NCBI GenBank assembly: GCA_002721305.1
Contig: PBKA01000003.1
Location: forward strand, 85,570 to 149,569
Direction: 5' to 3'
Source: Acidimicrobiaceae bacterium
GTDB taxonomy: Bacteria; Actinomycetota; Acidimicrobiia; Acidimicrobiales; Poriferisodalaceae
DNA: 64,000 nt
Part shown: piece by piece, positions 1-7,935 of the stretch
How positions within the stretch are numbered: position 1 is the stretch's first letter
Layout of the letters: every line of letters starts with the position of its first letter
The notes under the pieces: model-generated
Told to the model about the DNA's origin: nothing
What the model saw: only the letters and a program-made list of their open reading frames with translations
The model's database searches: none
Translations under genes and position numbers: made by a program

Positions 1-367
1 CTCGTTGGTCGTGGCATAAGGCCCACATGAAACCAGCTCCGAAGGCATGTCCATTCACAGCAGCGATAGTTGGAATCGGAAATGTGATGAGCCGCGAAAA
101 CAATTTCATCGCTTCGTCGCCGAACACTCGACGGTCCCCTCCTGCATGATCACCTGAACTTGTGATCCAGTCGAGATCAAGACCGTTAGAGAAAAACTTA
201 TGATCTGACGAGGCGGTCACCAACGCATGAGGGCCTTCAGTAGCTTCAACCTCATCCAACGCATTATCGAGTTCTCTGACGAGTGTGGTCGTCCATCGGT
301 TCTCTCCATTATCGAGAGTCACGACGCTGACATTGCCTTGTTGTTCGAGAGTTACCAGTTCGCTCAT
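1..367 (-). CDS. Enoyl-CoA hydratase/isomerase family protein, 3' end cut off by window
   Basis: A crotonase-fold protein read leftwards from an ATG at 365-367 and running off the left edge, so about 122 N-terminal residues are visible. The start MSELVTLEQQG is followed by a beta-strand-rich segment, a KFFSNGLDLDW stretch at the place of the usual FCSGADL oxyanion loop, and PTIAAVNGHAFGAGF, the second conserved oxyanion-hole motif of crotonases. This places it in the family that hydrates or isomerises enoyl-CoA esters. The GADL signature is altered to NGLDL, so the exact reaction is unknown. It diverges from the gene at 417, leaving a shared promoter gap of about 50 bases. The family is clear; the C-terminal half, including any catalytic acid, is outside the window. 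Confidence 0.85.
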   Translation of the reverse strand, partial: MSELVTLEQQGNVSVVTLDNGENRWTTTLVRELDNALDEVEATEGPHALVTASSDHKFFSNGLDLDWITSSGDHAGGDRRVFGDEAMKLFSRLITFPIPTIAAVNGHAFGAGFMWALCHDQR

Positions 368-416
368 CTCATCAAGGTAGACCGGAGTTGGGTGCTGCGT
401 CGCATACGGTGAAGAT

Positions 417-1466
417 ATGCGTGTCGTTTTTGTAGTTCTTGATGCATTCCCTCACTCCGCTATAAGCAAGGAATTGACCCCTAATTTGTGGCGACAGGCC
501 TCACAGGGAGCAATTGCACCTGAAGGCGGGGAGTCGCTCATGCTCTCTGTCACCTATTCCAATCATGCCGCTTTTATGACAGGTCTGTCTGCTGTCGAAA
601 CAGGACATTGGGGCAACTGGGCGTGGATAGACAATGAGTTTGTGCGGACTTACGACAGCGGGCCGAGGGGTCGCACAATCTTTGACGACTGCAAGCAGGC
701 TGATCTCAGAGCTGTAGCAGCCGTCGGTGACCACAAGCTTTTGGCGACTATGGGTGCCTTAGAGGCAGACGTTTCATGGCCACCTGCTGGCACTCCACCA
801 CCAGAGACCCCCTTGGATCCCTACGGCTACCCCAAGGACGAGGCGGTGATAGAAGCCGCTGCAAAGATAGATCTCGACGCCGACTTCGTTCTCTTCCACT
901 TGAACGAACCAGATACCTCTATGCACATGTATGGACCTGATTCCCGGGAGGCAACTTCACAATACGGACACAGCGACAACTCATACGGCCTACTTATTGA
1001 CCTGTTGCGACCTCAATGGAAGGACACACTTGTGATCACAGTAAGTGACCACTGCCAAGAGTCCACTGACCACCCGGAGTGCGTCAACCTTAGAGATCAT
1101 GCCAAAGACGCTGATTGGCCTGTCCAGGTGAGAAACGACGGCACCGGTGCAACGGTGGTCGCTTCTCCCGATATTTCTGACCAAGAATTCAAGCTACTGC
1201 AAGCAGAGATTGTTCAGCTCGATGGGATTGAGGGAGGAATGACCGTCAGCCCGAGTATTTTTCTGGCGTGGACCGAACCTCACCGAATGTTTGGGCGAGG
1301 TGAACCCTTGACCCAAGGCAACCACGGCAGCCCTCGTTGCACTCAACAAGTGGCGATCATTTCCGGGGGGCACCCTCAGTGTCAGGTGTTGGGATCCGCT
1401 ATTACAACAACCAGGCCGGGGACACTGACATGGGCCCCGACCATTCGTGACTTGCTCGGTATTTGA
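417..1466 (+). CDS. Alkaline-phosphatase-superfamily protein (nucleotide pyrophosphatase/phosphodiesterase type)
   Basis: A 349-residue hydrolase-type protein. It opens with VVFVVLDAFPHS, where the Asp is the first metal ligand of the alkaline phosphatase superfamily. The segment VTYSNHAAFMTG, about 45-55 residues in, carries the expected Thr/Ser nucleophile. Further on come LNEPDTSMHMYGP (Asp and His ligands), TVSDHCQ (Asp-His pair) and GNHGSPR (last His). The set is that of type I phosphodiesterase/nucleotide pyrophosphatase and related sulfatase-like enzymes, which cleave phosphate or sulfate esters with two metal ions. There is no signal peptide, so a cytoplasmic location is likely. It ends 16 bases before the convergent acyl-CoA dehydrogenase gene. 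The substrate is not predictable. Confidence 0.8.
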   Translation: MRVVFVVLDAFPHSAISKELTPNLWRQASQGAIAPEGGESLMLSVTYSNHAAFMTGLSAVETGHWGNWAWIDNEFVRTYDSGPRGRTIFDDCKQADLRAVAAVGDHKLLATMGALEADVSWPPAGTPPPETPLDPYGYPKDEAVIEAAAKIDLDADFVLFHLNEPDTSMHMYGPDSREATSQYGHSDNSYGLLIDLLRPQWKDTLVITVSDHCQESTDHPECVNLRDHAKDADWPVQVRNDGTGATVVASPDISDQEFKLLQAEIVQLDGIEGGMTVSPSIFLAWTEPHRMFGRGEPLTQGNHGSPRCTQQVAIISGGHPQCQVLGSAITTTRPGTLTWAPTIRDLLGI

Positions 1467-1482
1467 AGCATCAGTGCTTGGT

Positions 1483-2709
1483 TCAGCTGCGCGGCACTTC
1501 AATCCAGGGCACATCCTTGTCGATGCGTGGTTCACCTGGAAGACCTAACACCTGTTCTCCGAGAATGTTGCGCATAATCTCGGATGTTCCACCCTCTATT
1601 GAATTAGCTCTCACCCTCAAGAAGCCGTGCTGGACACCGGTTTCTGATCCGTCAACTGAGAGATCCTCGGGCCTGCGGAACGTGTAATCGCAACCCACCT
1701 GCCCGGCCATACCCATCATGTCAACCGCTGCGGTCAGGAGCTCCTGGTTCAGTTCCGCGAATGCAAGCTTTGCTATGGACATCTCCGGGCCGGGGTTTCC
1801 TTTTCTGCGATTCTGACCAGCCCGAATATTGGTCAGGCGTTGTGCTTCAGAACGAACGTAGAGCTTCATCATTCGATCACGGGTGACGCTGTTGCGTAGA
1901 TCATCCGGAGTGTCTTTCCACATTTTCGTCAAGATGGAGATAGGCCCAGAGCCCGCTTTGGGGGGACCGCCCCCGCTGCCGGCCCCAATCGCATTACGTT
2001 CGTTCATCAACGTAGTTAATGACACTCGCCAACCATCACCTACATCACCTATGCGGTTCGAATCAGGTATCTGAACATCGGTGAGAAATACTTCGTTGAA
2101 TTCTGCTTCACCGGTGATTTGCCGCAAGGGCTGAACGTCGACGCCTGGGCTTTTCATGTCCACAGCGAAGTAGGTCATGCCTCTGTGTTTCGGCATGTCA
2201 GGGTCAGTTCTGGTGACCAGCATCCCCCAGTCACCTAGATGGGCCAAGGTGTTCCACACTTTTTGACCGTTGACGATCCACGATTCTCCATCTTCAATGG
2301 CTCGCGTAGCCAATCCCGCGAAATCACTTCCGGCTCCGGGTTCACTAAATAGCTGACACCAACGTTCTTCGCCGGTGAACATCGGACGAAGGAACCGTTT
2401 CTTCGAGTCGTCGCTTCCGTGAGTATGAATGGTGGGGCCGGCCAGATGCATGAAGAACATGGCGGGTTTCATTGGTGAAGCGCCAGCTTCGCGCAGCCTG
2501 ACTTCCACCTGCTTTTGCAGAGTCGGGCTCACCCCAAGACCACCGTGGCCCTCATCGAAGTAAACCCATGCCAGACCATGGTCGAACTGGGCACCGCGGA
2601 ACTCTTCGTAGTCCATTTCTTTGGGGTCATGGTCGGCCAACAACTCGTCAATGGCGCCCGTCACGCGGGCTTCTTCTTGTTGGTTTCCAGACGTTGCGGT
2701 ATCAGACAT
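1483..2709 (-). CDS. Acyl-CoA dehydrogenase (FadE type)
   Basis: About 408 residues from the ATG at 2709; a TTG at 2730 would add seven residues. Acyl-CoA dehydrogenases use FAD to introduce an alpha,beta double bond and pass electrons to ETF. Visible signatures are WCQLFSEPGAGSD (flavin/substrate loop), IVNGQKVWNT (central beta domain) and, near the C-terminus, SIEGGTSEIMRNI followed by VLGLP, typical of actinobacterial FadE proteins of the lipid- and steroid-degrading type. The helix segment with NER may supply the base, because the MCAD-type Glu is not at its usual place. It lies head to tail with a crotonase gene (2782-3597) and a CoA transferase gene (3612-4862), forming a likely three-gene minus-strand beta-oxidation operon. 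Confidence 0.9.
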   Translation of the reverse strand: MSDTATSGNQQEEARVTGAIDELLADHDPKEMDYEEFRGAQFDHGLAWVYFDEGHGGLGVSPTLQKQVEVRLREAGASPMKPAMFFMHLAGPTIHTHGSDDSKKRFLRPMFTGEERWCQLFSEPGAGSDFAGLATRAIEDGESWIVNGQKVWNTLAHLGDWGMLVTRTDPDMPKHRGMTYFAVDMKSPGVDVQPLRQITGEAEFNEVFLTDVQIPDSNRIGDVGDGWRVSLTTLMNERNAIGAGSGGGPPKAGSGPISILTKMWKDTPDDLRNSVTRDRMMKLYVRSEAQRLTNIRAGQNRRKGNPGPEMSIAKLAFAELNQELLTAAVDMMGMAGQVGCDYTFRRPEDLSVDGSETGVQHGFLRVRANSIEGGTSEIMRNILGEQVLGLPGEPRIDKDVPWIEVPRS

Positions 2710-2781
2710 GTCTTCAGTCTCGCTAATCAAACGGGGTCAACACAAACCGAACGTAACGGAAGTGTACAAAAGCTCTCAAAT

Positions 2782-3597
2782 TTAGTTGCGACGCCCATCA
2801 AAGTCGGGGTCACGCTTTTCCAAGAAGGCCTGCGCTCCTTCTGCCATGTTGCGAGGAATCAGGACCGATTGATGCTCCATCTCAACTGCTAGCTGATCCA
2901 CAAAACCCGATGTTGAGGCACCGTCTATCGATTGACGGATACGGACCATCGCGTCTGGGCTTGTACGTTTCAAAACGTCAGTCGCCACTGTTACCTCCGC
3001 GTCCAGTTCGTCATCTTCCACACATTTCCAAATTAGACCCCACTCGGCCGCCTGTTCCGCCGAAATGCGATCCCCGAGCATCGCCATAGCCATGGCTCTC
3101 GACCTTCCCGCACGTCTCGGAAGACTCCACGTCGACCCAAGGTCGGGCACTATCCCGAGCCGGGGGCCGAAGGTTGCCACAAAGAACGACGACTTGACGG
3201 CGATGGTGATGTCACACGCCAACGCGAGGCCCATCCCCCCACCGGCTGCAACACCGTTAACTCTGGCTACTGTCGGTACCGGACAGTTATGGAGGGCCGC
3301 CAAAGCCGGATTGAAGAAGTCTCCCATCGATGCTGTCGAATCATTCGGGTCCACTTCTTCGGTCTGCTCCGCGGCGTTGTTGAGGTCAGCGCCCGAACAA
3401 AAACCGCGGCCCTCTCCTGTGATCACGGTAACGCGAACCGATTCATCTTCTTGTACAACCCCAAGCGCGCTGCTCAGATCTTGCATCAGTTCGTCGTTCA
3501 TTGAGTTGAGCGATTCAGGGCGGTTCAAGGTGATCGTCGCGACACCATCTTCCTGGCTGTATCGGACGACACCATTAGGCATGTTTGAACTGGTCAT
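2782..3597 (-). CDS. Enoyl-CoA hydratase/isomerase (PaaG/ECI-like)
   Basis: A 271-residue crotonase, the full usual length. The first oxyanion motif is GFCSGADL near residue 67 and the second is NGVAAGGGMGLALACD near 115. The catalytic segment FGPRLGIVPDLGSTWSLPR lacks the two Glu residues of true hydratases but keeps an Asp in PDLGST. That arrangement is seen in PaaG and enoyl-CoA isomerases, so double-bond migration, or handling of an unusual acyl chain, is at least as likely as hydration. It sits between an acyl-CoA dehydrogenase and a CoA transferase on the same strand with short gaps (72 and 14 bases), which supports a shared acyl-CoA degradation role. The specific substrate is unknown. 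Confidence 0.88.
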   Translation of the reverse strand: MTSSNMPNGVVRYSQEDGVATITLNRPESLNSMNDELMQDLSSALGVVQEDESVRVTVITGEGRGFCSGADLNNAAEQTEEVDPNDSTASMGDFFNPALAALHNCPVPTVARVNGVAAGGGMGLALACDITIAVKSSFFVATFGPRLGIVPDLGSTWSLPRRAGRSRAMAMAMLGDRISAEQAAEWGLIWKCVEDDELDAEVTVATDVLKRTSPDAMVRIRQSIDGASTSGFVDQLAVEMEHQSVLIPRNMAEGAQAFLEKRDPDFDGRRN

Positions 3598-3611
3598 ACC
3601 GAGAAGTTAGG

Positions 3612-4862
3612 TCAATTCCGTGGAGGCCGTCTATACAGGATTCCGTCCTGCTCCAAGGCGGCAACGGATTCAGAGTCCATTCCAAGTAAGTCCTCTAGAA
3701 CAGAGTCATTGTGTTCTCCAACCTCCGCTGCGGTGAGATCCGGAAGATCAGGTGCATCAGAAAAACGAAGAGGGAAGCCCGGAATCAACATGGATCCGGC
3801 GAGAGGATCCGTGACCTCACGGACCGTTCCTCGCTCCAAGAAATGAGGGTGGGTTTCAGCCAGCTTTACAGGTTCCACTACCGGCCCACAAGGCACACGA
3901 TGTTGTTCGAGCACCGCTACGACCTCTTCGTCGGAGTTGAAGGTCGCCATCCATTGTTCGATGATGTCCGTGAGCGCATCACGGTGTTCTAGTCGAGTTC
4001 GGTTGTTTTGGAACCGCGGATCTTCAGCTAGTTCAGGCGCACCGAGCGCTGCCCATAAGTTAGCTATTTGATTTTCGAGAGCAAAAACGACGATCCAACC
4101 TTCGGGGCCTTTGAAAATTCCTGCTGGACTCGCCGGCGCATAATGACGACCGGTTCGCATTGCAACAACTTCGCCCTGTGAAAGAGACGGACCCGAAACG
4201 GCTGTTTCTTGCATGTGGTACATGACATCAACCATTCCGATGTCCAGGTGCGAACCCTCGCCGGTTCTATCCCGGCGATACAGGGCATATCCCAAAGCTG
4301 CGAACGCGTGAACACCGGTGGAGGTGTCAGCAATTCCTGCGCCAATCAACATCGGTGGCCCATCTGGGTTTCCGGTCATATGCATCAGCCCCGAATAGGC
4401 TTGAGCAATGAAGTCGAAGGCAGTCTTTTCCGAAAGCGGGCCGGACTGTCCAAAGCCCGAAATTGAGGCCATGATGATTCGCGGGTTCAGTTCCCTCAGT
4501 CGCGTATAGCCAAGCCCGCGACGTTCCATGACCCCTGGGCTGTAGTTCTCTACGACGATGTCGACCTTGGGTATCAGGTCCTCGACTAGGGCGATGCCCT
4601 CCGGTCTGGTCAAGTCGACCGACAGGCTCCGTTTCCCGCGGTTTTGCTGGACATGGTACGCCGATCTTCCGTTTCGTCTCGGTGGACTCGGCCGTACCGG
4701 ATCCCCGTAAGGCGGGTACTCGATCTTGATGACATCAGCACCCATCTCGACCAAAAGCCTCGTACAAGAAGGACCAGCCAAATATTGAGTGAAGTCCAAG
4801 ACCGTTACACCCTCTAAGTAGGGGGTGACGCCTGGTTGATGGGTTTGTTGTCTTTCGCTCAC
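3612..4862 (-). CDS. CaiB/BaiF family (class III) CoA transferase
   Basis: A 416-residue protein with the hallmarks of class III CoA transferases, which move CoA between carboxylic acids through an aspartyl-CoA thioester. The N-terminal VLDFTQYLAGPSCTRLL and GADVIKIEYP motifs, the NRGKRSLSVDL segment and the GADVIKIE nucleotide-fold strand are all present. The catalytic Asp is expected in GIADTSTG, near residue 180. Length is normal for the family (about 400). It is the first gene of the minus-strand set with the crotonase and acyl-CoA dehydrogenase, so it probably activates the organic acid that these enzymes degrade. It diverges from a secreted-protein gene at 4965 across a gap of about 100 bases that must hold both promoters. 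Confidence 0.92.
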   Translation of the reverse strand: MSERQQTHQPGVTPYLEGVTVLDFTQYLAGPSCTRLLVEMGADVIKIEYPPYGDPVRPSPPRRNGRSAYHVQQNRGKRSLSVDLTRPEGIALVEDLIPKVDIVVENYSPGVMERRGLGYTRLRELNPRIIMASISGFGQSGPLSEKTAFDFIAQAYSGLMHMTGNPDGPPMLIGAGIADTSTGVHAFAALGYALYRRDRTGEGSHLDIGMVDVMYHMQETAVSGPSLSQGEVVAMRTGRHYAPASPAGIFKGPEGWIVVFALENQIANLWAALGAPELAEDPRFQNNRTRLEHRDALTDIIEQWMATFNSDEEVVAVLEQHRVPCGPVVEPVKLAETHPHFLERGTVREVTDPLAGSMLIPGFPLRFSDAPDLPDLTAAEVGEHNDSVLEDLLGMDSESVAALEQDGILYRRPPRN

Positions 4863-4964
4863 TCTTCGAGAGTAGGTGCCAGTTCACCACCAATGTGATG
4901 GAAAACCCCCAATAAGCAGTCGGTATTCCCTTATTCCCAGTCAGTTGTCTTTACTCTGGAGGAA

Positions 4965-5891
4965 ATGGCACCGAATCGATCCAGGTTGCTTGTTCTCACA
5001 GTCGCTCTCCTATTAGGAATCGCTGCGTTGATTCAGGTGGTGAGTGGGAGTTCGAACAATGAGACCACTTCGGCGGCTTCGCCCCCTCTTGATGAAGGTG
5101 AAGTAGAGACCGCAGCAGCAATCTCATCCGCTAACTCTCTAGCTGGAGACACTTCGTCTACTACCTCAACCTTGGTCCCGGCATCTCTCTCAACTACTAC
5201 GACTTCGGTCCAGCACTCCGTTTCGATCGCCACCAGCGATGAAGGCGCCATGACCATTAGCGGGCACGGCGACAATGTCGTAACGGTGGGCGATGATTGG
5301 CTGAATTTCCGAACCGCCATCTATAGAAGCAAGACCCCGGATTCGGAACTCATTATCGAACTACGCGAAGATCAGATCACTGTTGCTTCGTTCGGGCACT
5401 CAAACAGCAGTTGGCCGATTCAAGGGATTCGTTGGCTCGACGACATTACGCAAGGTGTGCGAGAAATAGCTGTCACAGCATCGGGTGGATGGGAAATTGA
5501 TCTACTCCCGGATGCGTTTTTATGGAATCAGCAAATAAACGCAGGTAATACCCCGCATCCCGAAGATTTGTTCCTGTTCTCCTCACAGGGTCTCAGGTTC
5601 GTCGGCTCCCAAGAGACGCCGAGCGCTGAAGGCATCGGCGATTTGATGATCTACAACGCTTGTGAAGCTCCTTGCAAGGAGGGACGGACCACATGGATCT
5701 TTGAGCTAGACCCCGTTTGCTCCGATGCCCCGGCCGTGTTCATCAGAGAAATAGGGAACCCATTCTTTGAGCGGATGTCATTGGCGAAATCCGGGTTAGG
5801 GGGAGAACCTCTGGAGGTTTCGTTAGATAAAAATGATTGGCTTCAGGTGCTGACGCCATGTGGATGGTCGGCAAATCCCACAACTGGTTAA
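4965..5891 (+). CDS. Predicted secreted or membrane-anchored protein of unknown function
   Basis: I do not recognise this 308-residue protein. Its N-terminus has a basic stretch and one hydrophobic helix (roughly residues 8-27), a signal anchor or uncleaved signal peptide. A Ser/Thr-rich low-complexity linker follows to about residue 90, including a run of consecutive Thr residues, and then a soluble domain predicted to lie outside the cell. The domain has Cys residues near the C-terminus (NACEAPCKEG, DPVCSD, TPCGW) that could form disulfides. GGAGG lies only two bases before the ATG, an unusually tight spacing, so a slightly downstream TTG start is possible. It is convergent with infA, 23 bases apart. 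Confidence 0.7.
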   Translation: MAPNRSRLLVLTVALLLGIAALIQVVSGSSNNETTSAASPPLDEGEVETAAAISSANSLAGDTSSTTSTLVPASLSTTTTSVQHSVSIATSDEGAMTISGHGDNVVTVGDDWLNFRTAIYRSKTPDSELIIELREDQITVASFGHSNSSWPIQGIRWLDDITQGVREIAVTASGGWEIDLLPDAFLWNQQINAGNTPHPEDLFLFSSQGLRFVGSQETPSAEGIGDLMIYNACEAPCKEGRTTWIFELDPVCSDAPAVFIREIGNPFFERMSLAKSGLGGEPLEVSLDKNDWLQVLTPCGWSANPTTG

Positions 5892-5914
5892 GCAGCTGAA
5901 CACCCCGCGCAGAG

Positions 5915-6139
5915 CTATTTATAGCGATATGTGATACGACCTCGGGTCAGGTCATAAGCCGAAACTTCAACCTGAACACGATCTCCGGGAAGGATGCGAA
6001 TGTGATGCTTGCGCATCTTGCCGCTCAGGTGACCAAGAACTTCGTGTCCGTTATCCAACTCAATTCGAAAGTGACCGCCCTTAAGCGCTTCGACAGTCTT
6101 CCCCTCAAGCAAGATGGCATCGTCCTTCTGTTTCGGCAA
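5915..6139 (-). CDS. infA: Translation initiation factor IF-1
   Basis: A 74-residue S1/OB-fold protein matching bacterial IF-1 over its whole length: the early [11 protein letters not shown] strand, [37 protein letters not shown] and the closing [11 protein letters not shown]-1 binds the 30S A site and assists IF-2 and IF-3 in selecting the initiator tRNA. The reading frame begins with TTG at 6139, with AAGGGA seven to eight bases upstream as the ribosome-binding site. It stands alone between a secreted-protein gene and a divergent amidohydrolase gene rather than next to ribosomal protein genes such as rpmJ, rpsM or rpsK. The identification is very secure. Confidence 0.97.
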   Translation of the reverse strand: MPKQKDDAILLEGKTVEALKGGHFRIELDNGHEVLGHLSGKMRKHHIRILPGDRVQVEVSAYDLTRGRITYRYK

Positions 6140-6258
6140 ACTAATTTCCCTTCAATAGCTGTGTAAACAGCCTACCGGAGCGGGTCGACTAGCTGGGATA
6201 TCAGCATGTGACCTCGAATCGAACTACTTTTTATGTAGTTCCACACAAGGGGATCCAA

Positions 6259-7932
6259 ATGTCCTATGACTTAAAGATTTCAGGCGGCACCATCGTTGAT
6301 GGCACCGGCGCAGCACGCTACTCAGGCGATCTTGGCATAAAGGACGGTCGAATCGTCGCAATGGGTAATGCCCCTGCTAACGCTGACAAGACCATCGATG
6401 CTACCGGACGCATAGTCGCTCCCGGATTCGTCGATATCCACACCCACTACGATGCCCAGGTGTTGTGGGACCCGTTGGTGAGCTGTTCGCCGTGGCACGG
6501 CGTTACAACCATCGTTATGGGCAACTGCGGATTTTCCGTGGCCCCGACACGACCAGAGCATCGCGATCTCATTATGCGTACGTTGGAAAACGTCGAGGGC
6601 ATGAGCGTCGACGCTCTTCGCGCCGGGCTTGGCGAATGGGGTTTTGAAACTTTCCCCGAATATCTGGATGCACTTGAAGGCAACGGATGCGCTGTGAATA
6701 TGGCAGCAATGATTGGCCACACGGCCTTGCGGATGTACGTAATGGGTGAGGAATCCACTGAACGTGAAGCGACCGAACCTGAAATTGCCCGCCAACGGCA
6801 ACTCGTAACCGAAGCACTTGAAGCTGGAGCCTTAGGGTTCGCCACGAGCCGCGCGAACACCCATGTGGGTTACGAGGGACGGCCCGTGCCGAGCCGTTTG
6901 GCAACACCAGAGGAAATCATTGAGATCGCTCAAGCACTTGGTGATGTCGGCGGGGTCATGCAAGCGACCCAGGGACGTGGACTCAGCCATGAACAGTTCG
7001 CTCAGGTAGCGGAATCAACAGGTGCGAACGTAAGTTGGACAGCCCTGCTTGCAAGCGCGGTGGGTCCGGGCAGTCACTTGAAAGATGTCGAAAAGGCCCA
7101 TGAACTCGCTGAACGAGGTGTAGCTGTTTATCCCCAAGTCGCAGTTCAGCCAGTGCAGTTCGAAATGAGTTGGAAAGCGCCATTCATATACGAGGGCATG
7201 CGTCTGTTCGAACCCGTCGCCAAAAGCGACCACGAAGGAAGGAAGGCGTATTACGCAGATCCCGAGTGGAGGGAAAAATTTAAGGAAAAGGCCGGCAACG
7301 GTGGCAAGGTCGGGGATCGTTGGTCACGAACCGAAATAACTTGGTTCCCACCAGACAGCGATCTAGAGGGACGCAACGTACAAGAACTCGCAGATGAGAG
7401 AGGTGAGGACCCCATTGATCTAATGCTTGACATGGCTTTAGACGCTGATCTTGATATGCGCATCCTTCAAGACGTACTTAACCATGATCGTGATGAAATT
7501 GATGAACTTCTCCATGACCCCACCACGGTGATCGGGCTCTCTGATGCCGGGGCCCACGCGAGTCAGCTTTGTGACGCTAAGTATTCCACTGAATTTTTGT
7601 CTACCTTCGTCCGTGAACGTCGGAGCTTCGAGATCGAAGAAGCGATCCATATGCTGACCCAACGACCGGCACAGATTTTCGGAATCGAAGATCGCGGCAC
7701 CCTCGCCGAGGGCGGTTGGGCTGACGTTGTCGTCTTCGACATGGACGCTGTCGGACACGAGGGTAAACGAAGGGTGTACGACCTTCCCGCGGGGGCTGAT
7801 CGACTGATATCTGATGCTAAGGGAATTGATGCAGTGGTCGTCAACGGAACGGTTATCAGACACGATGGGGAGGACACCGTATCGGCCGACTCGCCGCTGC
7901 CCGGCAAGCTATTAAGGCGTGGCAGGGGTTAA
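6259..7932 (+). CDS. N-acyl-D-amino-acid deacylase-type amidohydrolase
   Basis: About 557 residues from ATG 6259, which has AAGGGGA eight bases upstream; a GTG at 6208 would extend it by 17 residues. Amidohydrolase-superfamily features are DLKISGGTIVDGTG at the start, GFVDIHTHYDAQ (His-x-His metal site near residue 65), MGNCGFS (the Cys metal bridge typical of D-aminoacylases), IGHTALR, and DAGAHASQ late in the chain (last metal ligand Asp). This combination is typical of the N-acyl-D-amino-acid deacylase/dihydroorotase-like group, which hydrolyses amide bonds. Actual substrates vary widely. It is followed after three bases by an acyl-CoA carboxylase subunit gene, so the two are probably cotranscribed. 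Confidence 0.88.
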   Translation: MSYDLKISGGTIVDGTGAARYSGDLGIKDGRIVAMGNAPANADKTIDATGRIVAPGFVDIHTHYDAQVLWDPLVSCSPWHGVTTIVMGNCGFSVAPTRPEHRDLIMRTLENVEGMSVDALRAGLGEWGFETFPEYLDALEGNGCAVNMAAMIGHTALRMYVMGEESTEREATEPEIARQRQLVTEALEAGALGFATSRANTHVGYEGRPVPSRLATPEEIIEIAQALGDVGGVMQATQGRGLSHEQFAQVAESTGANVSWTALLASAVGPGSHLKDVEKAHELAERGVAVYPQVAVQPVQFEMSWKAPFIYEGMRLFEPVAKSDHEGRKAYYADPEWREKFKEKAGNGGKVGDRWSRTEITWFPPDSDLEGRNVQELADERGEDPIDLMLDMALDADLDMRILQDVLNHDRDEIDELLHDPTTVIGLSDAGAHASQLCDAKYSTEFLSTFVRERRSFEIEEAIHMLTQRPAQIFGIEDRGTLAEGGWADVVVFDMDAVGHEGKRRVYDLPAGADRLISDAKGIDAVVVNGTVIRHDGEDTVSADSPLPGKLLRRGRG

Positions 7933-7935
7933 CGA

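Noticed and set aside
3065..3610. Long plus-strand frame opposite the crotonase gene
   Set aside because: It is an antisense shadow of the crotonase, whose oxyanion-hole motifs are clear; the shadow has no recognisable domain.
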